Numbered from the stretch's first letter, positions 1-9,066 are shown. The stretch is DNA of 64,000 bases from Paenibacillus zeisoli (GCF_003994465.1 NZ_RZNX01000003.1:62234-126233), one strand, 5' to 3'. Notes: a model not told the origin generated them from the letters alone. A program made the numbers and translations.

Positions 1-554
1 GCTTCTGCGAAAGCTTTGGTCTGCAGGGCCAGGTTATCCGCCTGTTCATCAACAAATGCTTTGTAGTTCTCTACAGCTTTATTAAGTTGCTCGGACGTAT
101 TCGCCGTACTAGGCTTGGCATTCTTGAGCTGTTCCAATGCCCCATGCAGCTTGTCGGCATTCGACTTCAGGCTCTCGAAATCCACCTTGTCATACGCGGA
201 TGCCGAGAAGATCGGCATTTCATACTTCTCAACTTCTGTATATTCAAGCGGGAATGCCTGGCGTACCGTGTTCTCAAAAGAAAGCCAAGTATCATTGATC
301 GACTTGCCCAGACTCTTAACCTGAGCTGCATCTTTCTTGCTAATCGCATCCTGCAGTTTCTTGACCTCTTCCTGCAGCTTGCCCGCATCCTCAGCAACTG
401 GATTCTTCGTATCTGCAGCAGCCTGTTGTGTCTGTGTATCGGCCACCTGCGCGGCAGGAGCCGCTTCTTTGGGACTTGCCTGGTTACATGCGCTGAGCAG
501 CAGCACACTGGCAACTGAAATTGAAGCAATGGACGTTATCTTTTTGAACAACAT
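1..554 (-). CDS. Iron-uptake-associated lipoprotein, 3' end outside window
   Basis: The gene reads leftward off the window edge; about 184 codons are present. The N-terminus is a lipoprotein signal (hydrophobic stretch, then LLLSAC with Cys near residue 21), followed by an Ala/Gln/Pro-rich linker and a helical domain with a W..FE..V......YTEVE pattern. The same pattern occurs twice in the extracellular part of the FTR1 permease just upstream (592-2109). The gene starts 37 bp after that permease, so the two are almost certainly one Fur-controlled operon. By position it corresponds to the EfeO/EfeM slot of EfeUOB-type systems, but no cupredoxin or peptidase-M75 motif is visible in the part present, so the role as an extracytoplasmic iron-binding partner is inferred. 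ATG at 552-554. Confidence 0.75.
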   Translation of the reverse strand, partial: MLFKKITSIASISVASVLLLSACNQASPKEAAPAAQVADTQTQQAAADTKNPVAEDAGKLQEEVKKLQDAISKKDAAQVKSLGKSINDTWLSFENTVRQAFPLEYTEVEKYEMPIFSASAYDKVDFESLKSNADKLHGALEQLKNAKPSTANTSEQLNKAVENYKAFVDEQADNLALQTKAFAE

Positions 555-591
555 AATCTATATTCCCCCGTTATGATTAAAAGTGATGATC

Positions 592-2109
592 TTACACCGA
601 TGATATCGTGTGAAGCTTTGTCTTTGTGCGTCTTCCGGATGTTCTGCCCCATACCAGCATCAGAATTCCGGTCAGCAGGAAGATCAGCTGCGGCAGTGTG
701 CTGTACCAGGAAGGATACAGGCTAATGGCCGCATACTCAGGCAGGTACTCCTTCACCGTAGACGGAAGCACACCCGCCATCTGTAGACTGTGGATTCCCG
801 AACCCATGAATTTGAAGCATAGATAGAATACAATCACGCTGGATACCAGGAAGACAGGACGTACAGGCAGCCGGGTTCCTGCTTTTATGAGAATAACCGC
901 ACCCAGGGCAAGCACACCGAACCCTGCCGCGATGCCGCCGGCAAGTGATGTTCCCGGCATTTTGCCTACCATACCGATAAGGAAGATGACCGTCTCCAGT
1001 CCTTCTCGTACGATAGCAAAGAAAGCAAGCAGGGCAAGCGAGAACATCTTCCCGCCCGACAGTGCCTTAGAGCTCTTGCTCTCCATAAATTGCTTCCAGC
1101 GCTTCACATCCGCATTGCGGTGCAGCCAGTAGCTGACATACAGCAGCAGGAAGCTGGCTAGTACTCCGGTCCAGCCGTTAATCAAGGAGTTGCTCGTACC
1201 GAACGAGCTGGAGGACAGGAAGACGGCAACGGCAAATCCAACGGCTATACAGGTGAGAAGCCCTGCTGCCGAACCCATGACCACAAAGCGGCTGGCTGCC
1301 TTGGATTCAGCCTTCTTCCCATACATGAGCAGGGCGCCAACCACCAGCAGCGCTTCAAGTCCTTCGCGTAACGGGATAAGAGCCGCATCGATCCAGGTAT
1401 ATTCCGCTCCCGCTAGCGGAGCAAGTCCGCTGATCATCCGGTCAATGACCGTCTTGGCCTGATCTCTCTGTTCAGGACTTGCCAAGTAGGCATCCAGCAG
1501 GACCAGATCTCTCTCGGTGCTGTTGTAGACTTCAGCTGATTTACTGACAATATCGCCTTCCACAGTCAGCCACTGCTGCTGCAGCTGCTTCACCTCGGCT
1601 CCCGCCTCGGTCCACTGCTGTTTCCCAATCAGGTCCGCAGCGCCTCTGAGCTTCATGATGTAGACACTTAAGGTCATCTGCTGCTTCCCGTCATTCCCGA
1701 CATAGGCCCCATCGCGGTAATTGATTAGTGAGAATTCCAGCGTACCCGCCTTATCCAAAGCCACTGAAGCTTCCTTGTTCAGCAGAGCTATCGAAATCCC
1801 GGCAATCTGACCCTCAATCTCAAGAGACATCGTCAACGAGTTCTTCTTGACCCCATTCTTGTTCGTATTCCACCATTTCTTGATCGGCCGGAATGCGGCG
1901 GATGCCTGATCGATGTCTCCTTGGTCAAGAGCTGTCTTAAGTTCGCCCACATGGCCAATAGCTCCATCTATACCCACACTAGTACTGGAATCTGCAGCTG
2001 CAGCTTTAGATGGTACCAGACTAAGCGGAGATACCAAACCTCCCGCCAGGATAAGCAAGAACATCACTACGAGAAGAACCCGACTGCGCTGCGAGCCCAT
2101 GCCTAACAT
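592..2109 (-). CDS. efeU: FTR1-family iron permease with N-terminal extracellular domain (EfeU-like)
   Basis: A 505-residue membrane permease of the FTR1/EfeU family, which imports ferric iron. There is a signal/anchor helix at residues 10-30, then an extracytoplasmic helical region (about 50-240) holding two copies of a W...VE/IE domain, then about seven membrane helices. Both family-defining REGLE motifs are intact (residues 248-252 and 368-372); their Glu residues are the iron-translocation residues in the family. Start is the ATG with AGGGAG nine bases upstream. It is first in an operon with the downstream lipoprotein and is transcribed from a consensus promoter with a Fur box at the expected start of transcription. 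B. subtilis EfeU lacks such a long N-terminal domain, so this is the extended subtype. Confidence 0.88.
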   Translation of the reverse strand: MLGMGSQRSRVLLVVMFLLILAGGLVSPLSLVPSKAAAADSSTSVGIDGAIGHVGELKTALDQGDIDQASAAFRPIKKWWNTNKNGVKKNSLTMSLEIEGQIAGISIALLNKEASVALDKAGTLEFSLINYRDGAYVGNDGKQQMTLSVYIMKLRGAADLIGKQQWTEAGAEVKQLQQQWLTVEGDIVSKSAEVYNSTERDLVLLDAYLASPEQRDQAKTVIDRMISGLAPLAGAEYTWIDAALIPLREGLEALLVVGALLMYGKKAESKAASRFVVMGSAAGLLTCIAVGFAVAVFLSSSSFGTSNSLINGWTGVLASFLLLYVSYWLHRNADVKRWKQFMESKSSKALSGGKMFSLALLAFFAIVREGLETVIFLIGMVGKMPGTSLAGGIAAGFGVLALGAVILIKAGTRLPVRPVFLVSSVIVFYLCFKFMGSGIHSLQMAGVLPSTVKEYLPEYAAISLYPSWYSTLPQLIFLLTGILMLVWGRTSGRRTKTKLHTISSV

Positions 2110-2155
2110 ATCTTCAACTCCCTGTCTTTAAGCAAGTATGTATACTCAATTGGAT

Positions 2156-2174
2156 GATAATGATTCTCATTATT
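2156..2174 (-). promoter_or_regulatory. Fur box of the iron-permease operon
   Basis: GATAATGATTCTCATTATT matches the classic 19-bp Fur consensus GATAATGATTATCATTATC at 17 of 19 positions. It lies just downstream of the -10 element at 2185-2190, covering the predicted transcription start, so Fur with iron bound should block transcription of the permease operon. Confidence 0.9.
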
Positions 2175-2184
2175 GACTAGGGTA

Positions 2185-2213
2185 ATTATAAAGAGAAAGA
2201 CCCCCATTGTCAA
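2185..2213 (-). promoter_or_regulatory. Sigma-A promoter of the iron-permease operon
   Basis: On the minus strand a perfect -35 TTGACA (2208-2213) and a perfect -10 TATAAT (2185-2190) are separated by 17 bp. The full consensus implies high expression when the adjacent Fur box is unoccupied. Confidence 0.85.
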
Positions 2214-2241
2214 TACAATGCGGGCCATCCGTATTCTATGA

Positions 2242-3609
2242 TTAATGAATGGGAATGAAGACGATCATCTCGGTTCCCACGTTCTCTTCACTCTCAATCC
2301 GGATGCTTCCCCTATGCAGCTCCACCAGATTCTTGGCAATCGCCAGACCAAGCCCGGTCCCGCCCGTCTTACGATGTCTGGAGGAATCTACCCGGTAAAA
2401 GCGTTCAAACACCCGGTTCAGTTCTTGCTGCGGTATCCCGATGCCAGAATCCTTCACCCTGATCTCTATCCCCTGCTGGTCAACTCCTGGGTCATCTTGT
2501 ACTGACACACTAAGCTCAACCGGGTCCTTGCTATACTTGAGGGCATTATCCAGCAGAATAAGCAGCAGCTGGCTGATCCGCGAAGGATCGGCATTCAAAT
2601 ATAACTCCTCCGCGGATGTCCGAACCTCAATTTGTCTGCTGTAGACTTTATCCAGCAGCTGCGCGGTCTTCCTGCTGAGCTCAACTAGCTCCACAGTCTC
2701 CGGCCGATAACGCGCTCTGTCCTCTGTAGAGGCCAAATCCAGCAGCTGCTGTGTCATTTCCTTCATGCGTACCGCTTCGGAGTAGATATGCTCCACGGCT
2801 TCCCGGCCCCGCTCTTCATCTCTGAGCCCCCATCTGCGAAGCATATTGGCGTAGCCCTCAATGCTGGTGAGCGGTGTCTTCAGCTCATGGGAGGCATCAG
2901 ATACGAACTGCTGCTGCCGCGCGAAATTCTCTTCAAGCCGGTCAATCATCCGGTTAAACGTGCTGCCCATCATGCTCAGCTCGTCGGTTGCACCCGGTCT
3001 CAGTGGGATTTTGCGGAATTCCAGACTTTGTTCGATTTCTTCCATAGTTGTGACCATACCTGATATGGGCCGAGAAATCCATTTGGACAGATAGATTCCT
3101 CCGATTAGACTCAGCCCTATAGCGCCCAGGCTGGCCAGGACAAGAATCGAGATCAGAATGCTGATGTTATTCTTGATTGATTTCAGACTTTCGCCCATTT
3201 CAATCGTTCCTGCCACGCTGCCATTCAGGAGGATCGGAACCCGGACAACAAGTACAGTTCCTTTCCTTTGGTAGTACAATTCGGATTCAGGCTTCTTGAC
3301 GGCTTCACGCTCCATTGGGACAATATCATCATCATTTTGAAGCATTTGAATCTCTTTCTCCTGATTATCAAGCACCCGAATCATGCCGTCGTCAGGCAAG
3401 AAGCTTGTCAGCAGTTCCGCTCTCCTCCCGCCGAGAATATCTTCAGGCCCTGCTTTCTCGAATATACCTTCCACGCGTTCCATCAATAGATCCTTCTCAT
3501 TCTGGGTCGTGATCTTGAGAAAAGCATAGAACACCGTGATGTTAAAAGCCACCAGGATGCCGATTAGCCAGAGTGTGGTGAGAAAGACGACCTTTTTCTT
3601 AATCGTCAT
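2242..3609 (-). CDS. Sensor histidine kinase, HAMP-HisKA-HATPase (ArlS-like)
   Basis: 455 residues. Membrane helix near residues 9-31, extracytoplasmic domain to about 150, second helix about 150-173, HAMP about 174-230, HisKA with phospho-acceptor His241 in SHELKTP, and a HATPase_c domain with N box (LLDNALKYS), G1 (DSGIGIP), F and G2 (TGLGLAI) boxes. It is a complete orthodox kinase of the ArlS/YkoH type. It follows the response regulator with 5 bp between stop and start, and its ribosome site lies inside the regulator's last codons, so the two are translationally linked. Its signal is not known. Nearness to the iron genes does not show regulation, since those have their own Fur promoter. 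Confidence 0.9.
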   Translation of the reverse strand: MTIKKKVVFLTTLWLIGILVAFNITVFYAFLKITTQNEKDLLMERVEGIFEKAGPEDILGGRRAELLTSFLPDDGMIRVLDNQEKEIQMLQNDDDIVPMEREAVKKPESELYYQRKGTVLVVRVPILLNGSVAGTIEMGESLKSIKNNISILISILVLASLGAIGLSLIGGIYLSKWISRPISGMVTTMEEIEQSLEFRKIPLRPGATDELSMMGSTFNRMIDRLEENFARQQQFVSDASHELKTPLTSIEGYANMLRRWGLRDEERGREAVEHIYSEAVRMKEMTQQLLDLASTEDRARYRPETVELVELSRKTAQLLDKVYSRQIEVRTSAEELYLNADPSRISQLLLILLDNALKYSKDPVELSVSVQDDPGVDQQGIEIRVKDSGIGIPQQELNRVFERFYRVDSSRHRKTGGTGLGLAIAKNLVELHRGSIRIESEENVGTEMIVFIPIH

Positions 3610-3614
3610 CTCGG

Positions 3615-4319
3615 TCAGGTCTCCTTTATGGAGTAGCCTACACCGCGATGGGTATGAATGAGCTGCTGCTTATAAGGATAGTCTACTTTTTTGCGCAAAT
3701 AACGGATATACACATCCACCACATTCGTGTCACCGGAGAAATCATAGCCCCAGACCTGACTGATAATTTGATTTCTCGTCAGCACCTGGTTGCGGTTCTC
3801 CAGCAGATAGAGCAGCAGCTCATACTCTTTGGGAGTCAGTTCTATAAGATCCGTGCCCCGGGTCACCTTCCTCATTAAAGGAACTACAGTTAGATCGCCC
3901 AGCGTAAGCTCGGGGAACTCTTCCACCCCAAGGTATCCGGTCTCACCCAGCTTCCGGTTACGGATACAGGCACGAATCCGGGCCAGAACCTCTTCAATCT
4001 CAAAAGGCTTTGTAATATAATCGTTAGCTCCTAAATCCAGGCCGCTTACCTTATCCGGTACGGCATCCCTTGCCGTAAGCAGAATCACAGGAGTAATCGG
4101 ATCGGTCTGACGAAGCCTTCTTAACACCTCGGTTCCACTCAGCTCCGGCAGCATAATATCCAGCAGGATGACACTCCAGCCTCCTGACTGCCCTTTCGAC
4201 AGCCCTTCCCGGCCCGTGGAGGCACGCTCCACTTCATAACCCTCATAGCTGAGTTCCATCTCCAGCAAGCGGGCAATTTTGTCCTCGTCTTCGATAATTA
4301 ATATGGTATCACGCATCAT
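3615..4319 (-). CDS. OmpR/PhoB-family response regulator (ArlR-like)
   Basis: Receiver domain followed by a winged-helix DNA-binding domain. The acidic pair (EDED), the phospho-acceptor Asp in LLDIMLPELSG, the conserved Thr/Ser (LLTARD) and Lys (ITKPF) are all present. The C-terminal half carries the Trans_reg_C signature (LTPKEYELLLYLLENRNQVLTRNQI) and ends RGVGYSIKE. The chosen ATG (4317-4319) has AAGGGCAGGG upstream. A second ATG directly follows it and could also be used, while a TTG 24 bases further upstream lacks a good ribosome site. It is paired with the kinase at 2242-3609. Confidence 0.9.
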   Translation of the reverse strand: MMRDTILIIEDEDKIARLLEMELSYEGYEVERASTGREGLSKGQSGGWSVILLDIMLPELSGTEVLRRLRQTDPITPVILLTARDAVPDKVSGLDLGANDYITKPFEIEEVLARIRACIRNRKLGETGYLGVEEFPELTLGDLTVVPLMRKVTRGTDLIELTPKEYELLLYLLENRNQVLTRNQIISQVWGYDFSGDTNVVDVYIRYLRKKVDYPYKQQLIHTHRGVGYSIKET

Positions 4320-4352
4320 CAGCCAGCCCTGCCCTTTTCTCAAGTTATTTCT

Positions 4353-5264
4353 CTATTTGGCTGCGGGTGCTGCCCACAGATTCGTGATTGGCTGAACTTT
4401 CTTACTTTCTCCCAGAGGTTCCAGCCCATACATCGCTTCAAGTGTGCGCAGAACATGATAATGATTCACGGTCTGTGTATATTTGCCCGGCTTGATTCCC
4501 GCTCCGGCGAAGATCAGCGGGATATGATTCGGTCTTGCGAAATTATCTTCATCCCAAGTGATGATAAGCAGGCTGTTATGACTCTCAGCCCAGGCTGCAT
4601 AATCACCAAGGTGCTTCTTCAGCCAATCATCCGCTTCCTTGACGGTTCCATCGTGCATGTCGTTCTCGAGCGCAGGAATGACAAATGATACCGTAGGAAG
4701 CTTTGAGAAGTCTGATGGAAAATCCGTCATAGGCCGGTTCGCTTCCTTCGGTACATTCGTGAACTGGGCCCAGGGATTATGCTTCCGTGCATATCCCTTA
4801 GAGTAACACTTGGCGAAGCCGACAGACGGCATGTCCTCGGAATAGCCTGCAAAGCTAAGATGTGCTGCGGCTAAGCGACTTGCCAGATTGGGCGCCTGAA
4901 ATGGCCCCTTACAGGCATCGCTCTTGATCCCCTGCGTCGAACCCGAGAACAGTGCCAGGTAGTTCGGCTGACTCGGATGAGTGATGCCGTGAGCGTCTGT
5001 GAACAAGGCCCCCTTCTTGATCAGGGACTGCATGAACGGATTCTGATTGCTGTTCACAATCTGATTGTACGAGTGATTCTCTTCAACTAGGATAACGACA
5101 TGGTCATACTTCTTCACGGCCGCAGGCGCACCGGTGGATACAGCCCCGGTCGCTGCCCCGGTGATCTTTTTGGCAGGTGCCGGGTTCAGAGCTGATGTTC
5201 CATTAGAGAAACAGCCTGACAGCAGCACGGCCGACAGTAGAAACACCAGCAGGGTGTTTTTCAT
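4353..5264 (-). CDS. Secreted lipoprotein phosphoesterase (PF04185-like)
   Basis: 303 residues with a lipoprotein signal (LLSAVLLSGC). The mature part shows phosphoesterase-family motifs of the alkaline-phosphatase fold: VILVEENHSY near the start, ITHPSQPNYLALFSG containing the likely nucleophile region, LENDMHDG, and a late WDEDN/NHIPLIFAG metal-binding segment. Related proteins are acid phosphatases and phospholipase-C-like enzymes, so the substrate is probably a phosphate ester or phospholipid outside the cell; which one cannot be read from sequence. The start has GGGGAGG 9 bases upstream. It is followed 38 bp later by the convergent-side end of the BcrC-like gene, which reads the same way. 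Confidence 0.82.
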   Translation of the reverse strand: MKNTLLVFLLSAVLLSGCFSNGTSALNPAPAKKITGAATGAVSTGAPAAVKKYDHVVILVEENHSYNQIVNSNQNPFMQSLIKKGALFTDAHGITHPSQPNYLALFSGSTQGIKSDACKGPFQAPNLASRLAAAHLSFAGYSEDMPSVGFAKCYSKGYARKHNPWAQFTNVPKEANRPMTDFPSDFSKLPTVSFVIPALENDMHDGTVKEADDWLKKHLGDYAAWAESHNSLLIITWDEDNFARPNHIPLIFAGAGIKPGKYTQTVNHYHVLRTLEAMYGLEPLGESKKVQPITNLWAAPAAK

Positions 5265-5302
5265 ATCAGCTTCCTCCCCTTCTACATGAACTTGAAAGAT
5301 TC

Positions 5303-5911
5303 TTATTTAGAAGATTTCACGTGGGGTTTCCTGGCCCATATCTTATGTTCAATTCTCTCATATAGACGGATGATTGTCGTCTCGATTGTGCGAAGACGTG
5401 CCGAGTGCTTGAATACCCCATGTACCGTGAGCGCAACGAGATTACCGATCACAGCTCCCGCAATCACATCGGACGGATAATGGACCCCTGTCCATACCCG
5501 GGATAGAGCGATCAATCCACCCAGAATAAGCCATAGGATGCCCTCCTTCCAACGATATAACCAGAAAGTGGACGCTATAACAAAAGCCCCAAGGGCATGA
5601 TCACTTGGAAAAGAGGCATTCGCCGGATGAGCAATCAGCTGAATCACAGTATGTGCAGCAAAAGGGCGATCCCGATACAGAAAATGCCCGATCAATCCGC
5701 TAATTCCAAGTCCTATACATGCTGCAATCAGCGCCTCGAACGTCATTCTGCGGTTGCGGTCTGTCCTTAGGAACCAATAGATCAACACGCCGGCGAAAAA
5801 TAAATATTCTGCATCTTCCGCAAGAAATTTCATCAACGGGTTCAGAACAGAAGCGCTCGCGGCCAAGTGATTAATCATCTGAAATATATCATAGTCGAAA
5901 TGGATTAACAT
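5303..5911 (-). CDS. bcrC: Undecaprenyl-diphosphatase, PAP2 family (BcrC-like)
   Basis: A polytopic membrane phosphatase with the PAP2 signature split over three motifs: YRDRPFAA, FPSDHALGAF and SRVWTGVHYPSDVIAG, containing the catalytic Arg, His and His. Size and the N-terminal pattern (FDYDIFQMINHLA...LNPLMKFLAEDAEYLF) resemble BcrC, which recycles undecaprenyl pyrophosphate for cell-wall synthesis and gives bacitracin resistance. The start is the ATG at 5909-5911, which has AAAGGTG nine bases upstream; the GTG 12 bases earlier overlaps that ribosome site. BcrC versus a general lipid phosphatase cannot be fully separated by eye. Confidence 0.82.
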   Translation of the reverse strand: MLIHFDYDIFQMINHLAASASVLNPLMKFLAEDAEYLFFAGVLIYWFLRTDRNRRMTFEALIAACIGLGISGLIGHFLYRDRPFAAHTVIQLIAHPANASFPSDHALGAFVIASTFWLYRWKEGILWLILGGLIALSRVWTGVHYPSDVIAGAVIGNLVALTVHGVFKHSARLRTIETTIIRLYERIEHKIWARKPHVKSSK

Positions 5912-6129
5912 ATTAGAAGTCACCTTTTTCTCATCAATTAGTAATCAACAATTTAGCATAGCTGAATTACAGCAGCATGAGAGAAAAATAAGAATTTGAT
6001 GAGTGCCCTGGGGCCGAAGACAGATACACAAACAGCCGCAGAATCCGCAGCATATCTTGTAACCATAGCTTGTGAATTTCAAGAAGGCAGGAGTTTACTA
6101 GATTTCATAAAAAGGAGATGAACGGTAAC

Positions 6130-6942
6130 GTGGCTCAAGCTTCGTTAAACGCACGAACCCCGATAGACGTGCTGATACCCGCTATTGAGAAAGACCTCGG
6201 AACCCTGCCCTTTGTAATTGATGGATTACGCAAATATCTCACCCATCCCATTGGCACCATTTATATCGTATCCCCGGACAGTCCCCGAATCCGAAGCTTA
6301 TGCCGTTTGAAGAAATGTACCTTTGTACATGAGAATACGGTACTGCCGATTACCAAGAAGGATATCACCTACCGGTCCAGTACGTGGGATCGTTCCGGGT
6401 GGCTGTATCAGCAGCTGCTCAAGCTGAATGGTGACAAGGTGTGCAAGAACCGGCATTTTCTTGTGACCGATGCGGATACGGTCATGATTCGGCCTCATAC
6501 TTTTCTCGAGAACGGCAGGACCACATTCTTGTACCGGAACTGGACGCATCCGGAATACCTTAGTATTCACGCCCGGCTGCTCGGGCAGAAAGCGAGTTCT
6601 CCCAAGTCCTTCGTCAACCACTACATGCTCTATGATTCGGTCAAGCTGGGCCGGCTCAAAAAGACCATTGAGAAGAGACACGGCGTCCGCTGGTACACCG
6701 CAATCCTGAAGCAGCTTAATCACAAGAAACAGTTCGGCTTCTCGGAGTTTGAGACCTATGGCAATTATGTCCGCTCCAACTATCCGGGCTCGATCAGGCT
6801 TAGACCTGCTCTGAACAAGGAATTCAAGAAATCGATTCTGGCGGTTCCCGCCGCAGAACGGCAGCTGTTATCCAGCTCCTTCCGCTCCCTGTCCTTCCAT
6901 AAACGCAGCGGCTACTCCCTGCGTCCAAAGAAGTCGGTATAA
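6130..6942 (+). CDS. DUF6492 family protein, glycosyltransferase-like
   Basis: About 270 residues, soluble, with a GT-A-like layout: IDVLIPAIEKDLGTLPFVIDGLRKYL at the start and a DADT motif in FLVTDADTVMIRP, the kind of DxD element that binds a metal-nucleotide sugar. This matches DUF6492 proteins, which are presumed glycosyltransferases. The ATG at 6118 sits inside the ribosome site, so the GTG at 6130, nine bases after AAGGAGATG, is preferred. The next gene on the same strand makes GDP-mannose, so a role in mannose-containing surface polysaccharide is plausible but inferred. Confidence 0.7.
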   Translation: MAQASLNARTPIDVLIPAIEKDLGTLPFVIDGLRKYLTHPIGTIYIVSPDSPRIRSLCRLKKCTFVHENTVLPITKKDITYRSSTWDRSGWLYQQLLKLNGDKVCKNRHFLVTDADTVMIRPHTFLENGRTTFLYRNWTHPEYLSIHARLLGQKASSPKSFVNHYMLYDSVKLGRLKKTIEKRHGVRWYTAILKQLNHKKQFGFSEFETYGNYVRSNYPGSIRLRPALNKEFKKSILAVPAAERQLLSSSFRSLSFHKRSGYSLRPKKSV

Positions 6943-6986
6943 CGACGTAGTCTGCTCCCTAATTTGTGTTCCAAGGAGGTGTGCAT

Positions 6987-8342
6987 ATGAAAATCATCCT
7001 GCTGTCCGGAGGTTCCGGCAAAAGATTGTGGCCGTTATCCGGTGAAGTCCGCTCCAAAACCTTTCTTAAGCTGTTACCCGCCCCTGACGGGAGCCGGGAA
7101 TCGATGATTCAGAGGGTATGCCGGCAGCTCGGTGAGGCCGGACTGCTGGACTCTGCAACCATTGTCACCCACCACAGCCAGCTTGAGCTTATGCGCAGTC
7201 AGATCGGGAACCGAATCCCCATCCTAACCGAATCCCACAAGCGGGGTACTCTGACAGCAATTGCGCTGGCATGCGCCTATCTGCAGTCTCAGCCGGGGGC
7301 AGATCCCAGTGAGCCTCTCATCTTCATGCCAGTCGATCCTTATGTAGAGGCAAGCTTCTTCGGGCTGCTTCGCACATTACCGTCGGTTCTCTCAAGCTCA
7401 GGCGCCAATATAGCACTGATCGGTACCCGGCCTACTTTCCCTTCGACTCAATACGGCTATATCGTGCCTGAGGCTGCAAATTCCAATACGGGTGATATCT
7501 ATCGGCGGGTATCCAAGTTCGCGGAGAAACCGGACATGAATCAGGCACGCGTCCTTCTGCAGAAGGATGCTCTATGGAACTGCGGGGTGTTTGCCTTCTC
7601 GCTGGGGTTCATTTCCGAAGCCCTTCTCGGATATGGTCTGCCTGGAGACTATGATCAACTTCTACAGTTATATGAAGGATTATCCGAGGCAAGCTTTGAC
7701 AAAGAAATCGTGGAGCATACGAAGAATACGGTGGTAGTTCCTTATGAGGGGGCGTGGGAAGACCTGGGCAGCTGGGATACGTTCACCAAGCATCTGGGGA
7801 CGAATTCCATTGGACCGGGAAGCATCTCGGGGGATTCATCGAATACTCATCTTGTCAGCGAGCTGGACCAGCCGATTCATGTGATCGGTGTCTCCAATCT
7901 GATCATTGCCGCAAGTCACGACGGAATACTGGTTGCTTCCAAAGAGAACAGCAGCCGAATCAAGGAACTCGATCCGGGAAAGTCTATCCTTCCTTCCAAC
8001 ACGGAATACAGCTGGGGCAGTTCCAGAATCCTGCGCCGATCAGGTCCTTTGAAGACCCCAGGTGAATTAATTTCTGTCGTCCGTGTTCTTCAAGGTAAGC
8101 ACATGGGGGAACCCGCAACGCCGGAATGGACGATGATCTGGATGGTTCTCTCCGGCTCAGGACAAGTGAAGGTTAATGGCAGCACAAGGGCCGTTAAGCC
8201 CGGGGATGTGCTTGAAATTAAGCCAGGCACTCCGTACAGCCTCGAAGCTAACACGGAGCTGGAGTTCGTAAGCGTGAAGTTCAGAGAGCCTGTCCCTCCA
8301 GCCCAGCTGCCAGCTTCTATTTCTCCTGCTCCCACTGATTAG
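6987..8342 (+). CDS. manC: Mannose-1-phosphate guanylyltransferase
   Basis: 451 residues. The N-terminal nucleotidyltransferase domain opens with the signature LSGGSGKRLWPLS (here Lys replaces the more usual Thr before Arg), followed by FMPVDPYV, KFAEKPD and LWNCGVFAF. The C-terminal 90 residues form a cupin (PEWTMIWMVLSGSGQV...PGDVLEIKPGTPYSLEA) as in type II enzymes. It makes GDP-mannose from mannose-1-phosphate and GTP. The ATG at 6987 follows AAGGAGGTG at a good distance; an upstream in-frame start at 6966 precedes the ribosome site. Its 3' end overlaps the convergent DUF1349 gene by 26 bp. Confidence 0.87.
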   Translation: MKIILLSGGSGKRLWPLSGEVRSKTFLKLLPAPDGSRESMIQRVCRQLGEAGLLDSATIVTHHSQLELMRSQIGNRIPILTESHKRGTLTAIALACAYLQSQPGADPSEPLIFMPVDPYVEASFFGLLRTLPSVLSSSGANIALIGTRPTFPSTQYGYIVPEAANSNTGDIYRRVSKFAEKPDMNQARVLLQKDALWNCGVFAFSLGFISEALLGYGLPGDYDQLLQLYEGLSEASFDKEIVEHTKNTVVVPYEGAWEDLGSWDTFTKHLGTNSIGPGSISGDSSNTHLVSELDQPIHVIGVSNLIIAASHDGILVASKENSSRIKELDPGKSILPSNTEYSWGSSRILRRSGPLKTPGELISVVRVLQGKHMGEPATPEWTMIWMVLSGSGQVKVNGSTRAVKPGDVLEIKPGTPYSLEANTELEFVSVKFREPVPPAQLPASISPAPTD

Positions 8343-8931
8343 GCCCGGTGGACATCTGGATTACCGAGCAGGTGAATGAACGGTCACGCGGACTGCAGGC
8401 ATAGATGCCTACTTCTATCATCTCCGCAGCCTCATGCAGGTGGGCAACCCGCATCTGCTTCCACTCAGACCCCGGAGCTTTATATTCAATTAATACATCC
8501 TGTCCCCGGCGGCTGATCCGATAGGACATCGATTTGATTTCGTTCGAAATATCGGTTGTCGCCCAGTCCGAGTAACCCCTGTTCGTCACCACAGATCCGA
8601 GCCGGCTGAACGCTTCATTCTCATATTCAATCGAGGCTTTGATCCAATGATCCTGATCGGCACGCAGCATCACACCGCACTGATCGTACTGGGTCAAGGG
8701 TTCAAATGAGACCTCCGCGGTAAAAGCGAAATCTCCCTGCACCTTCGTGAACAGACAATGCCCATTGTCCCGCTGAAAGCCATAATGCGTTCTCTGCCAG
8801 AAATCGGTATCCGGCTCTGTAGTCATTATTAAGCCCCGGCTCTCATTCCACTCGAGCTGCTTCGGCTCATTCACCCAATAGTAATCCTCTGGCAGGGAAC
8901 GCTCCTGCTTAAAGTTAATAGATTGAATCAA
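8317..8931 (-). CDS. DUF1349 domain protein
   Basis: 204 residues covering one concanavalin-like DUF1349 domain: WNESRGLIMTTEPDTDFWQRTHYG, then the typical CGVMLRADQDHWIKASIEYE and RLGSVVTNRGYSDWAT segments. Proteins of this family are small beta-sandwich proteins, some annotated as yeast regulation-of-enolase-1 homologues; no enzymatic role is established. No signal peptide, so cytoplasmic. It converges on manC with a 26-bp overlap, so each transcript contains antisense to the other gene's end. Confidence 0.83.
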   Translation of the reverse strand: MIQSINFKQERSLPEDYYWVNEPKQLEWNESRGLIMTTEPDTDFWQRTHYGFQRDNGHCLFTKVQGDFAFTAEVSFEPLTQYDQCGVMLRADQDHWIKASIEYENEAFSRLGSVVTNRGYSDWATTDISNEIKSMSYRISRRGQDVLIEYKAPGSEWKQMRVAHLHEAAEMIEVGIYACSPRDRSFTCSVIQMSTGPNQWEQEK

Positions 8932-9010
8932 TCGAACACACTCCCCTCTCCTTATTTATGCTAATATTACCATAAAAAAGGAAACCTCAAAGGAGCCGTA
9001 GACCCAAACA

Positions 9011-9066
9011 GCAAAGCTCCAGCCCGAAGGATAATCCCTTGGACTGGAGCTTTGCTTTCTTTTTTT
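9011..9066 (+). terminator. Intrinsic terminator hairpin
   Basis: A perfect 12-bp stem (9011-9022 with 9044-9055, arm GCAAAGCTCCAG) is followed on the plus strand by a T-rich run. It would stop rightward transcription that passes manC and, as a hairpin, may also end the leftward flavin reductase transcript, although the T-tract on that side is weak. Confidence 0.7.

Noticed and set aside
9011-9066. Hairpin as a 3' element of the DUF1349 gene
   Set aside because: It lies upstream of that leftward gene and its T-tract points rightward.
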